Source: Nonomuraea guangzhouensis (GTDB taxonomy: Bacteria > Actinomycetota > Actinomycetes > Streptosporangiales > Streptosporangiaceae). From it: a DNA stretch of 64,000 nucleotides. Below the pieces are notes generated by a model. It worked only from the letters and a program-made list of their open reading frames with translations. It did not search any database and had not been told where the DNA came from. The position numbers and the translations under genes are program-made. The stretch lies in contig NZ_JAHKRM010000015.1 of NCBI RefSeq assembly GCF_019396345.1, positions 264,655-328,654 of the forward strand, in the 5' to 3' direction. Shown piece after piece: positions 44,382-55,985 of the stretch. The number at the start of each line of letters is the position of its first letter. The stretch's first letter is position 1.

Positions 44382-45470
44382 CTTCAGCGCTACTCGTTCT
44401 GGAAGACGGTCGTGTCTTCCACGGAACCCCCTATGGCGCCGAGGGCGAGACGTTCGGCGAGATGGTCTTCAACACCGGGATGACCGGCTACCAGGAGACC
44501 CTCACCGACCCGTCCTACCACCGGCAGATCGTCGCGATGACGGCCCCGCACATCGGCAACACCGGCGTCAACGACGACGACCCCGAGTCGGGCCGCGTCT
44601 GGGTGGCCGGCTACGTCGTACGCGAGCCGTCCCGCGTGGTCTCCAACTGGCGGGCCAACCGCTCGCTCGACGACTACCTCAAGGAGCAGGGCGTCGTCGG
44701 CATCGCGATGCCCGGCACCCGCGCGCTCACCCGCCACCTGCGCGAGCGCGGCGCCATGCGCGCCGGCATCTTCACCGCTCCCTCGGAGCCGGTCGAGGAC
44801 CTCATCGAGCGCGTACGTCAGGCGCCACGCATGGAGGGTGCCGACCTGTCCGCCGAAGTGGCCACGACCGAGCCCTACGTCGTGCCCGCCATCGGCCCGA
44901 AGCGGTTCACGGTCGCGGCCGTGGACCTGGGCATCAAGGGCATGACGCCGCACCGGATGGCCGAGCGCGGCTGCGAGGTGCACGTGCTGCCGGCCGGCGC
45001 CACGTTCGAGCAGATCATGGCGGTCGAGCCGGACGGGGTGTTCCTGTCCAACGGGCCGGGCGACCCGGCCACCGTCGACGTCACGCCGCTGCGGCGGGTG
45101 CTGGAGGCCGGGGTGCCGTTCTTCGGCATCTGCTTCGGCAACCAGATCTTCGGCCGCGCCCTGGGGCTGTCCACGTACAAGCTGCGATACGGGCACCGCG
45201 GGGTCAACCAGCCGGTCCAGGACGTACGGACCGGAAAAGTGGAGATCTCCGCGCACAACCACGGCTTCGCCGTCGAGGCGCCGATCGGCGAGCCGTTCGA
45301 CACCCCCTACGGCCCGGCCGAGGTCAGCCACGTCAACCTCAACGACCGCTGCGTGGAAGGGCTGCGCCTGCTCGACGGGCGCGCCTTCAGCGTTCAATAC
45401 CACCCCGAGGCCGCCGCCGGGCCCCACGACGCCGCCTACCTTTTCGACGAGTTCTGTGAGGTCATGAGCC

Positions 45471-45484
<14 letters not shown>
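44378..45484 (+). CDS. carA: Carbamoyl-phosphate synthase small (glutaminase) subunit
   Basis: 368 residues. The N-terminal domain (LEDGRVFHGTPYGAEGETFG, GMTGYQETLTDPSY) precedes a class I glutamine amidotransferase. Its Cys nucleophile is in FFGICFGNQIFGRAL and its His-Glu pair in VQYHPEAAAGP. It hydrolyses glutamine and passes ammonia to CarB. GTG start overlaps the pyrC stop by 4 nt and its end overlaps carB by 14 nt. Confidence 0.96.
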
Positions 45485-48767
<3,283 letters not shown>

Positions 48768-48822
48768 GGCTCGATCCACGGCAGGCTCCCGCGGGAGGTG
48801 AACAGGACTGGCCGGCACTCCG

Positions 48823-49674
48823 GTGCAGGTGACGGGCACGGTGCTGACGACGCGCCGGGTCGACGCCTACCATGCGCTGACCGTGGTGGCGCCCGGCATC
48901 GCCGAGCGCTACCGCCCCGGCCACTTCGTGTCCGTCGCCGTGGGCGGGGCTCACACGTCCATGGTGACGCGGCGGGCCTTCTCCATCCACGACGTCAAGC
49001 CCGACTACGGCGGCACGGTGGAGCTCGTCTTCACCGTGCGCGGGCCCGGCACCGCGTGGCTGGCCGAACGCCGCGCGCGTGACACGATCGACCTCGTCGG
49101 ACCGCTCGGCCGGCCCTTCCCGCTGCCCCGCGACCCGGTCCACTGCGTGCTGGTCGGCTCCGAGTACGGCTCGGCGGTGCTGTTCCCGGTGGCCGACCAG
49201 CTCATCGAACGCGGCTGCCGGGTCGACTTCGTCCTGGGCGGGGCCAGCGCGGACCGGGTGTTCGGCGCCATGCGGGCCAGGCGGATGGCGCAGACCACGA
49301 CGCTCACCACCGAGGACGGCTCGCTCGGGCTGCGCGGCAGGGTGACCGACGCGCTGCCTGCGGTGATCGCCGACACACGGGCGGACGTGGTCTACGCGTG
49401 CGCGCCCATGGAGACGCTGCGGGCGGTGACGGCGGTGGCGATGGAGTTCGACATCCCGGTGCAGGTGGCGGTGGAAGAGGCGATGGCCTGCGGGATCGGG
49501 GTCTGCATGACGTGCGTGCTGCCGGTCATCGGCGACGACGGGGTGACCCGGATGGTGCGGGCCTGCGCCGAGGGGCCGGTGTTCCGGGGGGAGCGGGTGC
49601 GGTTCGAGGATGTGGGGACGATCCCGTTCGACGCGCTGGGGGCGCCCGGGGGCGGTGCTCGCCATGCGGGCTGA
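48823..49674 (+). CDS. pyrK: Dihydroorotate dehydrogenase electron-transfer subunit
   Basis: 283 residues from GTG 48823. A ferredoxin-reductase-like FAD domain has RYRPGHFVSVAVGG and MVTRRAFSIHDV, then an NAD-binding domain (VHCVLVGSEYGSAVLF). The [2Fe-2S] site is CGIGVCMTC with a later Cys in VRACAEGPVF. It passes electrons from PyrD to NAD+. The start is uncertain: a strong ribosome site GGAGGTG (48794-48800) is ideally placed for an in-frame CTG at 48808 (LAGTPVQVTG), while the GTG is too far from it. With pyrD this marks a class 1B enzyme, unlike the quinone-linked type of mycobacteria. Confidence 0.9.
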   Translation: MQVTGTVLTTRRVDAYHALTVVAPGIAERYRPGHFVSVAVGGAHTSMVTRRAFSIHDVKPDYGGTVELVFTVRGPGTAWLAERRARDTIDLVGPLGRPFPLPRDPVHCVLVGSEYGSAVLFPVADQLIERGCRVDFVLGGASADRVFGAMRARRMAQTTTLTTEDGSLGLRGRVTDALPAVIADTRADVVYACAPMETLRAVTAVAMEFDIPVQVAVEEAMACGIGVCMTCVLPVIGDDGVTRMVRACAEGPVFRGERVRFEDVGTIPFDALGAPGGGARHAG

Positions 49675-49967
49675 CCCCTGCGGCCCACGTCCCGCCGTAC
49701 GGCGATCGCGTCCTCTGGAGGGCCCTCGCCTGGAACGGCGCGCTCGCATCCTTGGGACGACCTCCGCTTTCCACAGCTCCCACGTCCCCCGAAGGACCTC
49801 CGCCTCCTACGGCGCTCGCGTCCCCCGAAGGACCTCCGCCTCCAACGGTGCTCGCGTCTCCCGAAGGACCTCCGCCCCCTACGGCGCTCGCGTCCCCCGA
49901 AGGACCCCCGCCCCCTGCGGCGCTCGCGTTTTCGGCGGCGCTGTTCTTTCTGCGGCGGTGACCTGAC
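49675..49967. repeat. 36-bp tandem repeat between pyrK and pyrD
   Basis: About four copies of a 36-bp unit occupy roughly 49784-49930. The shared core is CCCGAAGGACCTCCGCCTCC, followed by an ACGGCGCTCGCGTC-type half. Because 36 is a multiple of three, one plus-strand frame reads repeated SPEGPPPPTAL. No start with a ribosome site supports translation. The insertion lengthens an otherwise tightly packed operon, so a real intergenic minisatellite is the best reading. Confidence 0.75.
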
Positions 49968-50945
49968 GTGTCAGTAGATATGCGGACCTTCCTGGCGCAC
50001 GTCGAGCTGGCCAACCCCATCACCACCGCCGCCGGCTGCGCCGCCTCTGGCCGCGAGCTGGCCCAGTTCTTCGACCTGCACCGCCTGGGCGCCCTGACCA
50101 CCAGTTCGATCACCATGGCCCCGCGCGCCGGCCGCCCCACCCCCCGGATGGCCGAGACCCCCTCAGGCATGCTCAACGCCGTCGGCCTCCAGGGCCCCGG
50201 CATCGACGCCTTCCTCGAACGCGAGCTGCCCTGGCTGGCCCAGCGCGGCATCAGGACCATCGTGTCGATCGGCGGCGGCACCGTGGCCGAGTACTCCGCG
50301 CTGGCCCGCAGGCTGGCCGACGCGCCCGGCGTCACGGCCCTGGAGGTGAACCTGTCCTGCCCGAACATCGAGGACCGCGGCCGGGTCTTCGCCCGCGAGG
50401 GCAGCGCCGCCGCCGAGGTGATCGCCTCGGTGCGGTCCATCATGCGGTACGACGTGCCGGTGGTCGCCAAGCTCGCCCCCGACGTGGCCGACATCGTGTC
50501 GGTCGCCCGAGCCTGCGTCGACGCCGGAGCCGACGCGCTGTCCATGATCAACAACCCGCTCGGCATGGCCATCGACACCGAGGCGCTGCGGCCCTCGCTC
50601 GCGGCCGTGACCGGCGGGCTGTCGGGACCGGCCATCCTGCCCCTGGCGGTACGGTGCGTGTGGCAGGTGCACGCCGCCCTGCCCGGGGTGCCGTTGATCG
50701 GCGTCGGCGGCGTGACGACCGGCAGGGACGCCTTCCAGCTCATCCTGGCGGGCGCCTGCGCGGTCGGAGTGGGGACGGCGCTGTTCCACGACCCCTACGC
50801 GTGCCTGCGCATCGAGCGAGAGCTTGAGGACCTGCTGAGGGCACGCGGCTTCCAGCGCCTGGCCGACGCGGTCGGCCTGGCCCACCGTCCGCCGGGGAGC
50901 GCCCCCCGGCACCTGCTCGTCGACTCCGAGGAGAGCTCCCCTTGA
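49968..50945 (+). CDS. pyrD: Dihydroorotate dehydrogenase, class 1B catalytic subunit
   Basis: 325 residues. The FMN barrel shows NPITTAAGCAASG, ALEVNLSCPNIEDRG and the Lys in VPVVAKLAPDV. The terminal phosphate loop is VPLIGVGGVTTGRDAF with GACAVGVGTALF. It oxidises dihydroorotate to orotate and transfers electrons to PyrK. GTG 49968 is the listed start, with ATG 49980 as an alternative. Its end overlaps the pyrF start by 4 nt. Confidence 0.93.
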   Translation: MSVDMRTFLAHVELANPITTAAGCAASGRELAQFFDLHRLGALTTSSITMAPRAGRPTPRMAETPSGMLNAVGLQGPGIDAFLERELPWLAQRGIRTIVSIGGGTVAEYSALARRLADAPGVTALEVNLSCPNIEDRGRVFAREGSAAAEVIASVRSIMRYDVPVVAKLAPDVADIVSVARACVDAGADALSMINNPLGMAIDTEALRPSLAAVTGGLSGPAILPLAVRCVWQVHAALPGVPLIGVGGVTTGRDAFQLILAGACAVGVGTALFHDPYACLRIERELEDLLRARGFQRLADAVGLAHRPPGSAPRHLLVDSEESSP

Positions 50946-51640
50946 CGCCCGCACCCATTGCCGTCGCCCTCGACGCCCCCGACCTGGAGACCGCCGCCAG
51001 ATGGGCCGCCCTGGTGACACCGCACGTCACCACGGTGAAGATCGGGCTGGAGCTCTATCTGCGCTACGGCCCCGACGTGATCGCCTCGGTCCGCGGCGCG
51101 AGCGGCGTACAGGTCTTCCTGGACCTGAAGCTGCACGACATCCCCAACACGGTCGCCGGCGCGGCCAAGGCCGTCTCCCGTCTGCGCCCGGCCATCCTCA
51201 CGGTCCACGCGGCGGGCGGCCCCGCGATGATCCGCGCGGCCGTCGAGGCGGCCCCGGACACCCAGATCGCGGCGGTGACGGTTCTCACGTCGCTGTCGGA
51301 GGCCGATCTGAGCCGCATCGGGCTCGCGGGCCCCGCCTCGGACGCGGTGCGCCGCCTGGCCGCCCTGTCGGTCGAGTCGGGGGCCACCGCCCTGGTGTGC
51401 TCGCCGCACGAGGTCGTCGACGTACGGTCGGAGGTGGGGCCGGGGATCACGCTCATCACGCCCGGCGTACGGCCGGCCGGGGCCGACAGCCAGGACCAGG
51501 CGCGGGTCGCGACGCCCGAGCAGGCGCTGGCGGACGGCGCCGACCTCCTGGTCATCGGCCGCCCGATCACCGCCTCCCCGGACCCGGGCGCCACGGCGGC
51601 CGCCATCGCGTCCTCCTTGCGCCGCACGATCCCCTCCTGA
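50942..51640 (+). CDS. pyrF: Orotidine 5'-phosphate decarboxylase
   Basis: 232 residues, short bacterial type. The catalytic Asp-Lys-x-x-Asp is LDLKLHDIPNTVAG, preceded by VKIGLELYLRYG. The phosphate-binding end is ITPGVRPAGADSQDQARV with LVIGRPITASPDP. It makes UMP and completes the pathway encoded by this operon. It uses a TTG start at 50942 overlapping pyrD (TTGA). It belongs to the E. coli/B. subtilis-like family, unlike the longer mycobacterial PyrF. Confidence 0.95.
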   Translation: MTPAPIAVALDAPDLETAARWAALVTPHVTTVKIGLELYLRYGPDVIASVRGASGVQVFLDLKLHDIPNTVAGAAKAVSRLRPAILTVHAAGGPAMIRAAVEAAPDTQIAAVTVLTSLSEADLSRIGLAGPASDAVRRLAALSVESGATALVCSPHEVVDVRSEVGPGITLITPGVRPAGADSQDQARVATPEQALADGADLLVIGRPITASPDPGATAAAIASSLRRTIPS

Positions 51641-52940
51641 GGGCTTCCTGGCGCCCTTCATGGGGTCGGCCGTGAACGGTCCTTCTTTCATAGGGGTCCG
51701 TTCGCGAAGAGCATGTGCGAGGGCGGGGGCCCGTCTGTGAGGGGCCGTTCGTGAGGGCGGGGGCCTGTCTGTGAGGGGCCGTTCGTGAGGGCGGGGGCCT
51801 GTCTGTGAGTGGCCGTTCGTGAGGGCGGGGGCCTGTCTGTGAGGGGCCGTTCGTGAGGGCGGGGGCCTGTCTGTGAGGGGCCGTTCGTGAGGGCGGGGGC
51901 CTGTCTGTGAGGGCCCGTTCGTGAGAGTGAGAGCCCGATCGTGAAGGCGACCGCCTGTCTGTAAGGGTCCTCGTGCGGACGCGGGCCCGTTGGTGAGGGT
52001 GCGCGCCTGTTGGTGGGGTCGGCCCGTGAGGGCGTGAGGGGACTGCCCACTCGCGGTCGTGTGGGGCTCGGACCCCGCGCGAGCCGGGTAGCCGCTCCCG
52101 TCGTGGTGCGCCTTCAGCCCCGCGCAAGGCCGCCTGGACGCGTGCGCCGATGCCCAGGGGCGCCACCCAATGGGGCCCGTGTGTAGCTCGGCCACCGTGG
52201 GGGCAGGGCCGACGATCGCTCAGGTCGTGAAGCATCAGCCCGCTGCCGGGTCGGCCGGACGTCGTGCGGTGGTGCCCTGCGCGCCACCGCGGGTCGTCCA
52301 GGGCGGCTCGGGCCCACGTAGGGCGGTTCGAACAGCTCGGACCTGCCTATGGCGAGCCGAGTCACTCGGACTTACCTATGGCGAGCCAGGGCGTCTCCGC
52401 CCCGCGTACGGCGAGCCGAGGTGTCTCCAGCCCGCCTATGGCGAGCCGAGGGCGACTCGGGCCCGCGTACGGCAAGCAAGGAAGACTCTTGCTCCGCAGG
52501 TGCCACCCGTTCATGGCAAGCCGCCCTCCGTGGACACGCGCTACGGCGGGTGGCCGTGTACGCACGGTGAGCGCCTCCCCGGAGAGATGGCGGTGCCCAA
52601 GGATGCCTCACACCGACCGTACATGATCGTGAAAACACCCGCGCAGCGCGCGCGGACGCCCACCTCGGGCGGGGTTTCGGACCCGATCCCGCGCACGTTT
52701 CGGACACCTCTCCCTGACGGGTAGGTGATCATCATCGTACCCCCACCGCGCTTCCTGTGTGTAAGGAAGAAGCGGGAAGTGAAGGCGATTTGATCAGCAG
52801 TCTGTAGTTTTCCAGACACAGAGAGTGATGAAGTGGATTTTGTGAGGAGAGAAACTGGGTTTGACGTTGCTTAGGGGGCGATGACCAGCTAGTTTCCCTT
52901 CCCGTCCGAGTACATCGACAGAAATTCGAGGTGACCCGGC
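51641..52940. repeat. pyrF-mihF spacer with two tandem repeat arrays
   Basis: 1.3 kb without a supported gene. Array 1 (about 51704-51945) has six to seven copies of a 34-bp unit built on GTGAGGGCGGGGGCCTGTCT and GTGAGGGGCCGTTC. The copies are nearly identical in the centre and decay rightwards. Array 2 (about 52340-52480) has five degenerate copies of a unit of about 30 bp containing CCTATGGCGAGCCGAG or CGTACGGCGAGCCGAG. There are no unique spacers, so neither is a CRISPR. The last 250 bp before mihF are less GC-rich and should hold its promoter, but no confident -10/-35 pair was found. Confidence 0.75.
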
Positions 52941-53264
52941 GTGGCTCTTCCTCCCCTGACCCCTGAGCAGCGCGCCGCAGCCCTGCAGAAGGCTGCCAAG
53001 GCCCGTAAAGAGCGTGCCGAGGTCAAGAACCGGCTCAAGCATGGCGCGGTTTCTCTGGCTGAGGTGCTCAAGGATGGGCAGACCGACGACGTCATCGGCA
53101 AGATGAAGGTGTCGGCCTTGTTGGAATCGCTCCCAGGCGTGGGCAAAGTCCGCGCCAAGCAGCTCATGGAGCGGCTTGCCATTGCCGAGTCCCGCCGCGT
53201 GCGGGGTCTCGGTGCGAACCAGAGGGCCTCCCTCGAGCGCGAGTTCGGTGGCAACGAGAGCTAA
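52941..53264 (+). CDS. mihF: Actinobacterial integration host factor MihF/sIHF
   Basis: 107 residues, highly basic. The N-terminal MALPPLTPEQRAAALQKAAK and the nucleic-acid-binding GVGKVRAKQLMERLAIAES with RRVRGLGANQR are diagnostic. It is a nucleoid-associated protein that binds DNA without strong sequence preference, affects supercoiling, and is needed for phage L5 integration in mycobacteria. Start GTG 52941 follows GAGGTG. Position between pyrF and gmk is conserved across actinobacteria. Confidence 0.95.
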   Translation: MALPPLTPEQRAAALQKAAKARKERAEVKNRLKHGAVSLAEVLKDGQTDDVIGKMKVSALLESLPGVGKVRAKQLMERLAIAESRRVRGLGANQRASLEREFGGNES

Positions 53265-53307
53265 TCTCGGTTCCACACGAAAGCGCAGGTTCAATGGGGG
53301 GTAGGAA

Positions 53308-53970
53308 GTGACCGACAGGTCCAGGTCTGGCAGTGTTTGGGCCCATGAGGCAGTCGGATCTGGGGTCGGCGACTTCCTCCCCTCGAGCGAGCGGCGCCTG
53401 ACGGTCCTGTCGGGACCGTCGGGCGTCGGTAAGTCAACGGTCGTCGCCGAGCTCCGGCGGGCACACCCCGAGGTGTGGCTGTCGGTCTCGGTGACAACCA
53501 GAAAACCCCGCCCCGGCGAGGTGCACGGGATCCACTACTTCTTCGCCGACGACGAGGAGTTCGACCGGCTCGTGGAGTCGGGTGAGCTGCTCGAGTGGGC
53601 GGAGTTCGCCGGCAACAGGTACGGCACGCCGCGCGCGGCCGTGCTCGACCGGCTCGCCGCGGGCATGCCCACGCTGCTCGAGATCGACCTGGAAGGCGCC
53701 AGGCAGGTACGCCGGAGCATGCCGGACGCCCTGCTGGTCTTCCTGGCCCCACCCTCCTGGGAGGAGCTGGAGAAGCGGCTCCGCGGCCGCGGCACCGAAC
53801 CCGAGGACGTCATCGCCCGCCGCCTGGAGGCCGGGCACGTCGAGATGGCGGCCGAGAAGGAATTCGACCTCACGCTGGTGAACACGAGTGTCAAAGAGGT
53901 GTGCCGCCGGCTGATAGCCTTGATGACTGACCCTCAGGGGGTCATCAAAACCACCAACCGAGAGGTCTGA
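53308..53970 (+). CDS. gmk: Guanylate kinase
   Basis: 220 residues. After a 28-residue N-terminal extension the P-loop is LSGPSGVGKSTVV, followed by the GMP-binding SVTTRKPRPGEVHGIHYFF and the lid ELLEWAEFAGNRYGTPRAAV. It phosphorylates GMP to GDP. GTG 53308 is listed after GTAGGAAG, and no closer start would preserve family length. It is followed after 5 nt by rpoZ, the usual arrangement. Confidence 0.95.
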   Translation: MTDRSRSGSVWAHEAVGSGVGDFLPSSERRLTVLSGPSGVGKSTVVAELRRAHPEVWLSVSVTTRKPRPGEVHGIHYFFADDEEFDRLVESGELLEWAEFAGNRYGTPRAAVLDRLAAGMPTLLEIDLEGARQVRRSMPDALLVFLAPPSWEELEKRLRGRGTEPEDVIARRLEAGHVEMAAEKEFDLTLVNTSVKEVCRRLIALMTDPQGVIKTTNREV

Positions 53971-53975
53971 CAATC

Positions 53976-54245
53976 GTGGCAGGAATTGCCCCGGTCGCAG
54001 AGGGCATCACCAACCCGCCGATCGACGCGCTGCTCGACATCGTCGACAGCAAGTATTCCCTGGTGATCATGGGTGCCAAGCGCGCCCGCCAGATCAACGC
54101 CTACTACTCCCAGCTCGGCGAGGGCCTGCTCGAATACGTCGGACCGCTGGTCGAGACGCACGCGCAGGAGAAGCCGCTGTCCATCGCGCTGCGCGAGGTC
54201 GCCGAGGGCCTGCTCAACGCCGAGCCCATCGAAGGCGCGGTCTGA
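53976..54245 (+). CDS. rpoZ: RNA polymerase omega subunit
   Basis: 89 residues with GTG start and GAGAGG upstream. The conserved block ITNPPIDALLDIVDSKYSLV and GAKRARQINAYYSQL are omega hallmarks, and ALREVAEGLLNAEP follows. It assists assembly and stability of RNA polymerase by clamping the beta-prime C-terminus. It lies between gmk and coaBC as in mycobacteria and streptomycetes. Confidence 0.96.
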   Translation: MAGIAPVAEGITNPPIDALLDIVDSKYSLVIMGAKRARQINAYYSQLGEGLLEYVGPLVETHAQEKPLSIALREVAEGLLNAEPIEGAV

Positions 54246-54253
54246 CCCGTTAA

Positions 54254-55471
54254 ATGAAGGTCGTCCTGGGCGTCAGCGGGGGCATCGCCGCGTACAAGGC
54301 GTGTGAGTTGTTGCGCCTGTTCACCGAGTCCGGGCACGAGGTGCGGGTCGTGCCGACCCGCGACGCCCTGCGATTCGTGGGCGAGCCCACCTGGGCGGCG
54401 CTGTCCGGCAACCCGGTGACGACCGACGTGTGGGACGACGTTCACGAGGTGCCCCACGTGCGGATCGGCCAGCGGGCCGACCTCGTCGTGGTGGCGCCCG
54501 CGACCGCCGACGTGCTCGCCAAGGCCGCCCACGGCCTGGCGGGCGACCTGCTCACCAACACGCTGCTGACCGCGCGCTGCCCGGTGGTGTTCGCGCCCGC
54601 GATGCACACCGAGATGTGGCAGCACCCCGCCACCCGCGCCAACGTCTCGACGCTGCGCGAACGGGGCTCCGTGGTGATCGATCCCGCGGTCGGGCGCCTC
54701 ACCGGCGCCGACAGCGGGCCCGGGCGCCTGCCCGATCCCGCCGAGATCTTCCAGATCTGCCTGCGCGTACTTGCCGGGCGCCCGCGCGACCTGGCCGGAC
54801 GGCATGTCGTCGTCTCCGCCGGTGGCACGCGCGAGGCCATCGATCCGGTCCGCTACCTGGGCAACCGGTCCTCCGGGCTGCAGGGCTACGCTCTGGCCCG
54901 CACGGCCGTCGCCCGCGGGGCCCGCGTGACCCTGGTGGCGGCCAACGTGTCGCTGCCCGATCCGGCCGGGGCCGACGTGGTGCGGGTGGAGTCGGCGGCC
55001 GAGCTGCGCGAGGCGGTGCTGACCGCCGCCACCGCCGCGGACGTGGTGGTGATGGCGGCGGCCGTGGCCGACTTCCGGCCCGCCGCCCGGCACGACTCCA
55101 AGATCAAGAAGTCCGACGGCGAGCCCGACCCCATCCATCTGGTGAAAAATCCGGACATCCTGGCGGAGTTGGGGGAGCGGCGACACGCCGGCGGGCCGAA
55201 GCCCGAGGTGATCGTCGGGTTCGCCGCCGAGACCGACGACGTGCTCGCCAACGGGCAGGCCAAGCTCGCCCGCAAGGGCTGCGATCTGCTCGTCGTCAAC
55301 CAGGTGGGCCCCCACCTGGCCTTCGGTACGCCCGACAACGCCGCGACCGTGCTCGTCGCGGGCGGCGAGCCGGTGGAGATCCCGCGCGGTCCCAAGGACG
55401 ACGTCGCCGACGCCGTATGGGATCAAGTCGCCAACCTGTTGCGACATCCCCGAACGCCTGCCGATACTTAG
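54254..55471 (+). CDS. coaBC: Bifunctional phosphopantothenoylcysteine decarboxylase/synthetase
   Basis: 405 residues. The CoaC flavoprotein domain has GVSGGIAAYKACELLR, VVAPATADVLAKAAHGLAGD with LLTNTLL, and the substrate loop PAMHTEMW. The CoaB synthetase domain starts VVVSAGGTREAIDPVRYLGN, binds CTP, and keeps the KIKKSDG element. It carries out two steps of coenzyme A synthesis. It begins 8 nt after rpoZ. Confidence 0.95.
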   Translation: MKVVLGVSGGIAAYKACELLRLFTESGHEVRVVPTRDALRFVGEPTWAALSGNPVTTDVWDDVHEVPHVRIGQRADLVVVAPATADVLAKAAHGLAGDLLTNTLLTARCPVVFAPAMHTEMWQHPATRANVSTLRERGSVVIDPAVGRLTGADSGPGRLPDPAEIFQICLRVLAGRPRDLAGRHVVVSAGGTREAIDPVRYLGNRSSGLQGYALARTAVARGARVTLVAANVSLPDPAGADVVRVESAAELREAVLTAATAADVVVMAAAVADFRPAARHDSKIKKSDGEPDPIHLVKNPDILAELGERRHAGGPKPEVIVGFAAETDDVLANGQAKLARKGCDLLVVNQVGPHLAFGTPDNAATVLVAGGEPVEIPRGPKDDVADAVWDQVANLLRHPRTPADT

Positions 55472-55497
55472 GCAAAGGGGGCAAAAGGGGGCGGGGA

Positions 55498-55866
55498 ATG
55501 CCGGTGAGTTCCGCTGTCAGGGATCGCTGCAGGACATTGCTCGGCGAACAGGGGGACATCCGCTACGTCTTCCCCGCGCTGTCCTTAGGACCCCAGGACA
55601 CGGCGAACTTCCTGATCGTGGTCACCGACAACGCCATCTCGGTCCTCGCCACCAGGATGCTCAGGAGCGACCGCCCGGTCGCGGTCCACGCGACGTTCCC
55701 GCGCCACACCAGGCTCGGGCCGATCATGCAGGCCTCCTTGCCGGTGATCGAGCTGGGCGTGATGGCCTTCGAGTTCGAGGAGGAGTACGCCGCGGTGGTG
55801 GCCGCCGCCGACGCGGAGATCTTCGCGCCGGAGACGCTGCCCCCGGATCCCCTGCCCGACCTGTGA
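55498..55866 (+). CDS. Hypothetical protein (122 aa) between coaBC and metK
   Basis: A small soluble protein beginning MPVSSAVRDRCRTLLGEQG with a central VVTDNAISVLATRMLRSDRP and HATFPRHTRLGPI. The fold may be a small alpha/beta barrel, and I do not recognise the family. Start ATG 55498 follows an AAAAGGGGGCGGGG stretch serving as ribosome site. The DIRYVFPALSLG and PRHTRLGP phrases resemble small proteins seen in many actinobacteria that may be PH-like, but this is only an impression. It is probably part of the coaBC transcript, 26 nt downstream. Confidence 0.75.
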   Translation: MPVSSAVRDRCRTLLGEQGDIRYVFPALSLGPQDTANFLIVVTDNAISVLATRMLRSDRPVAVHATFPRHTRLGPIMQASLPVIELGVMAFEFEEEYAAVVAAADAEIFAPETLPPDPLPDL

Positions 55867-55985
55867 TGGGCCCGTTTCGCGCCATGCCGGTGGGTAGGGC
55901 TACACTTCGGCGAGGCACTGGCCGGGGTGTACAGTCGCCGGAGCCCGCACGTCCGTCAGCAGCCGCTGCATGAGGAGCCACTGAG

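Noticed and set aside
49398..49961. Protein with SPEGPPPPTAL repeats ending near pyrD
   Set aside because: The frame begins inside pyrK in another phase and has no start with a ribosome site downstream of the pyrK stop.
51704..51945. Possible CRISPR array
   Set aside because: The 34-bp units follow one another directly with no unique spacers, the copies drift at one end, and no cas gene is present.
55867..55985. SAM riboswitch before metK
   Set aside because: The leader is only 119 nt and I could not build any of the known SAM riboswitch cores by eye.
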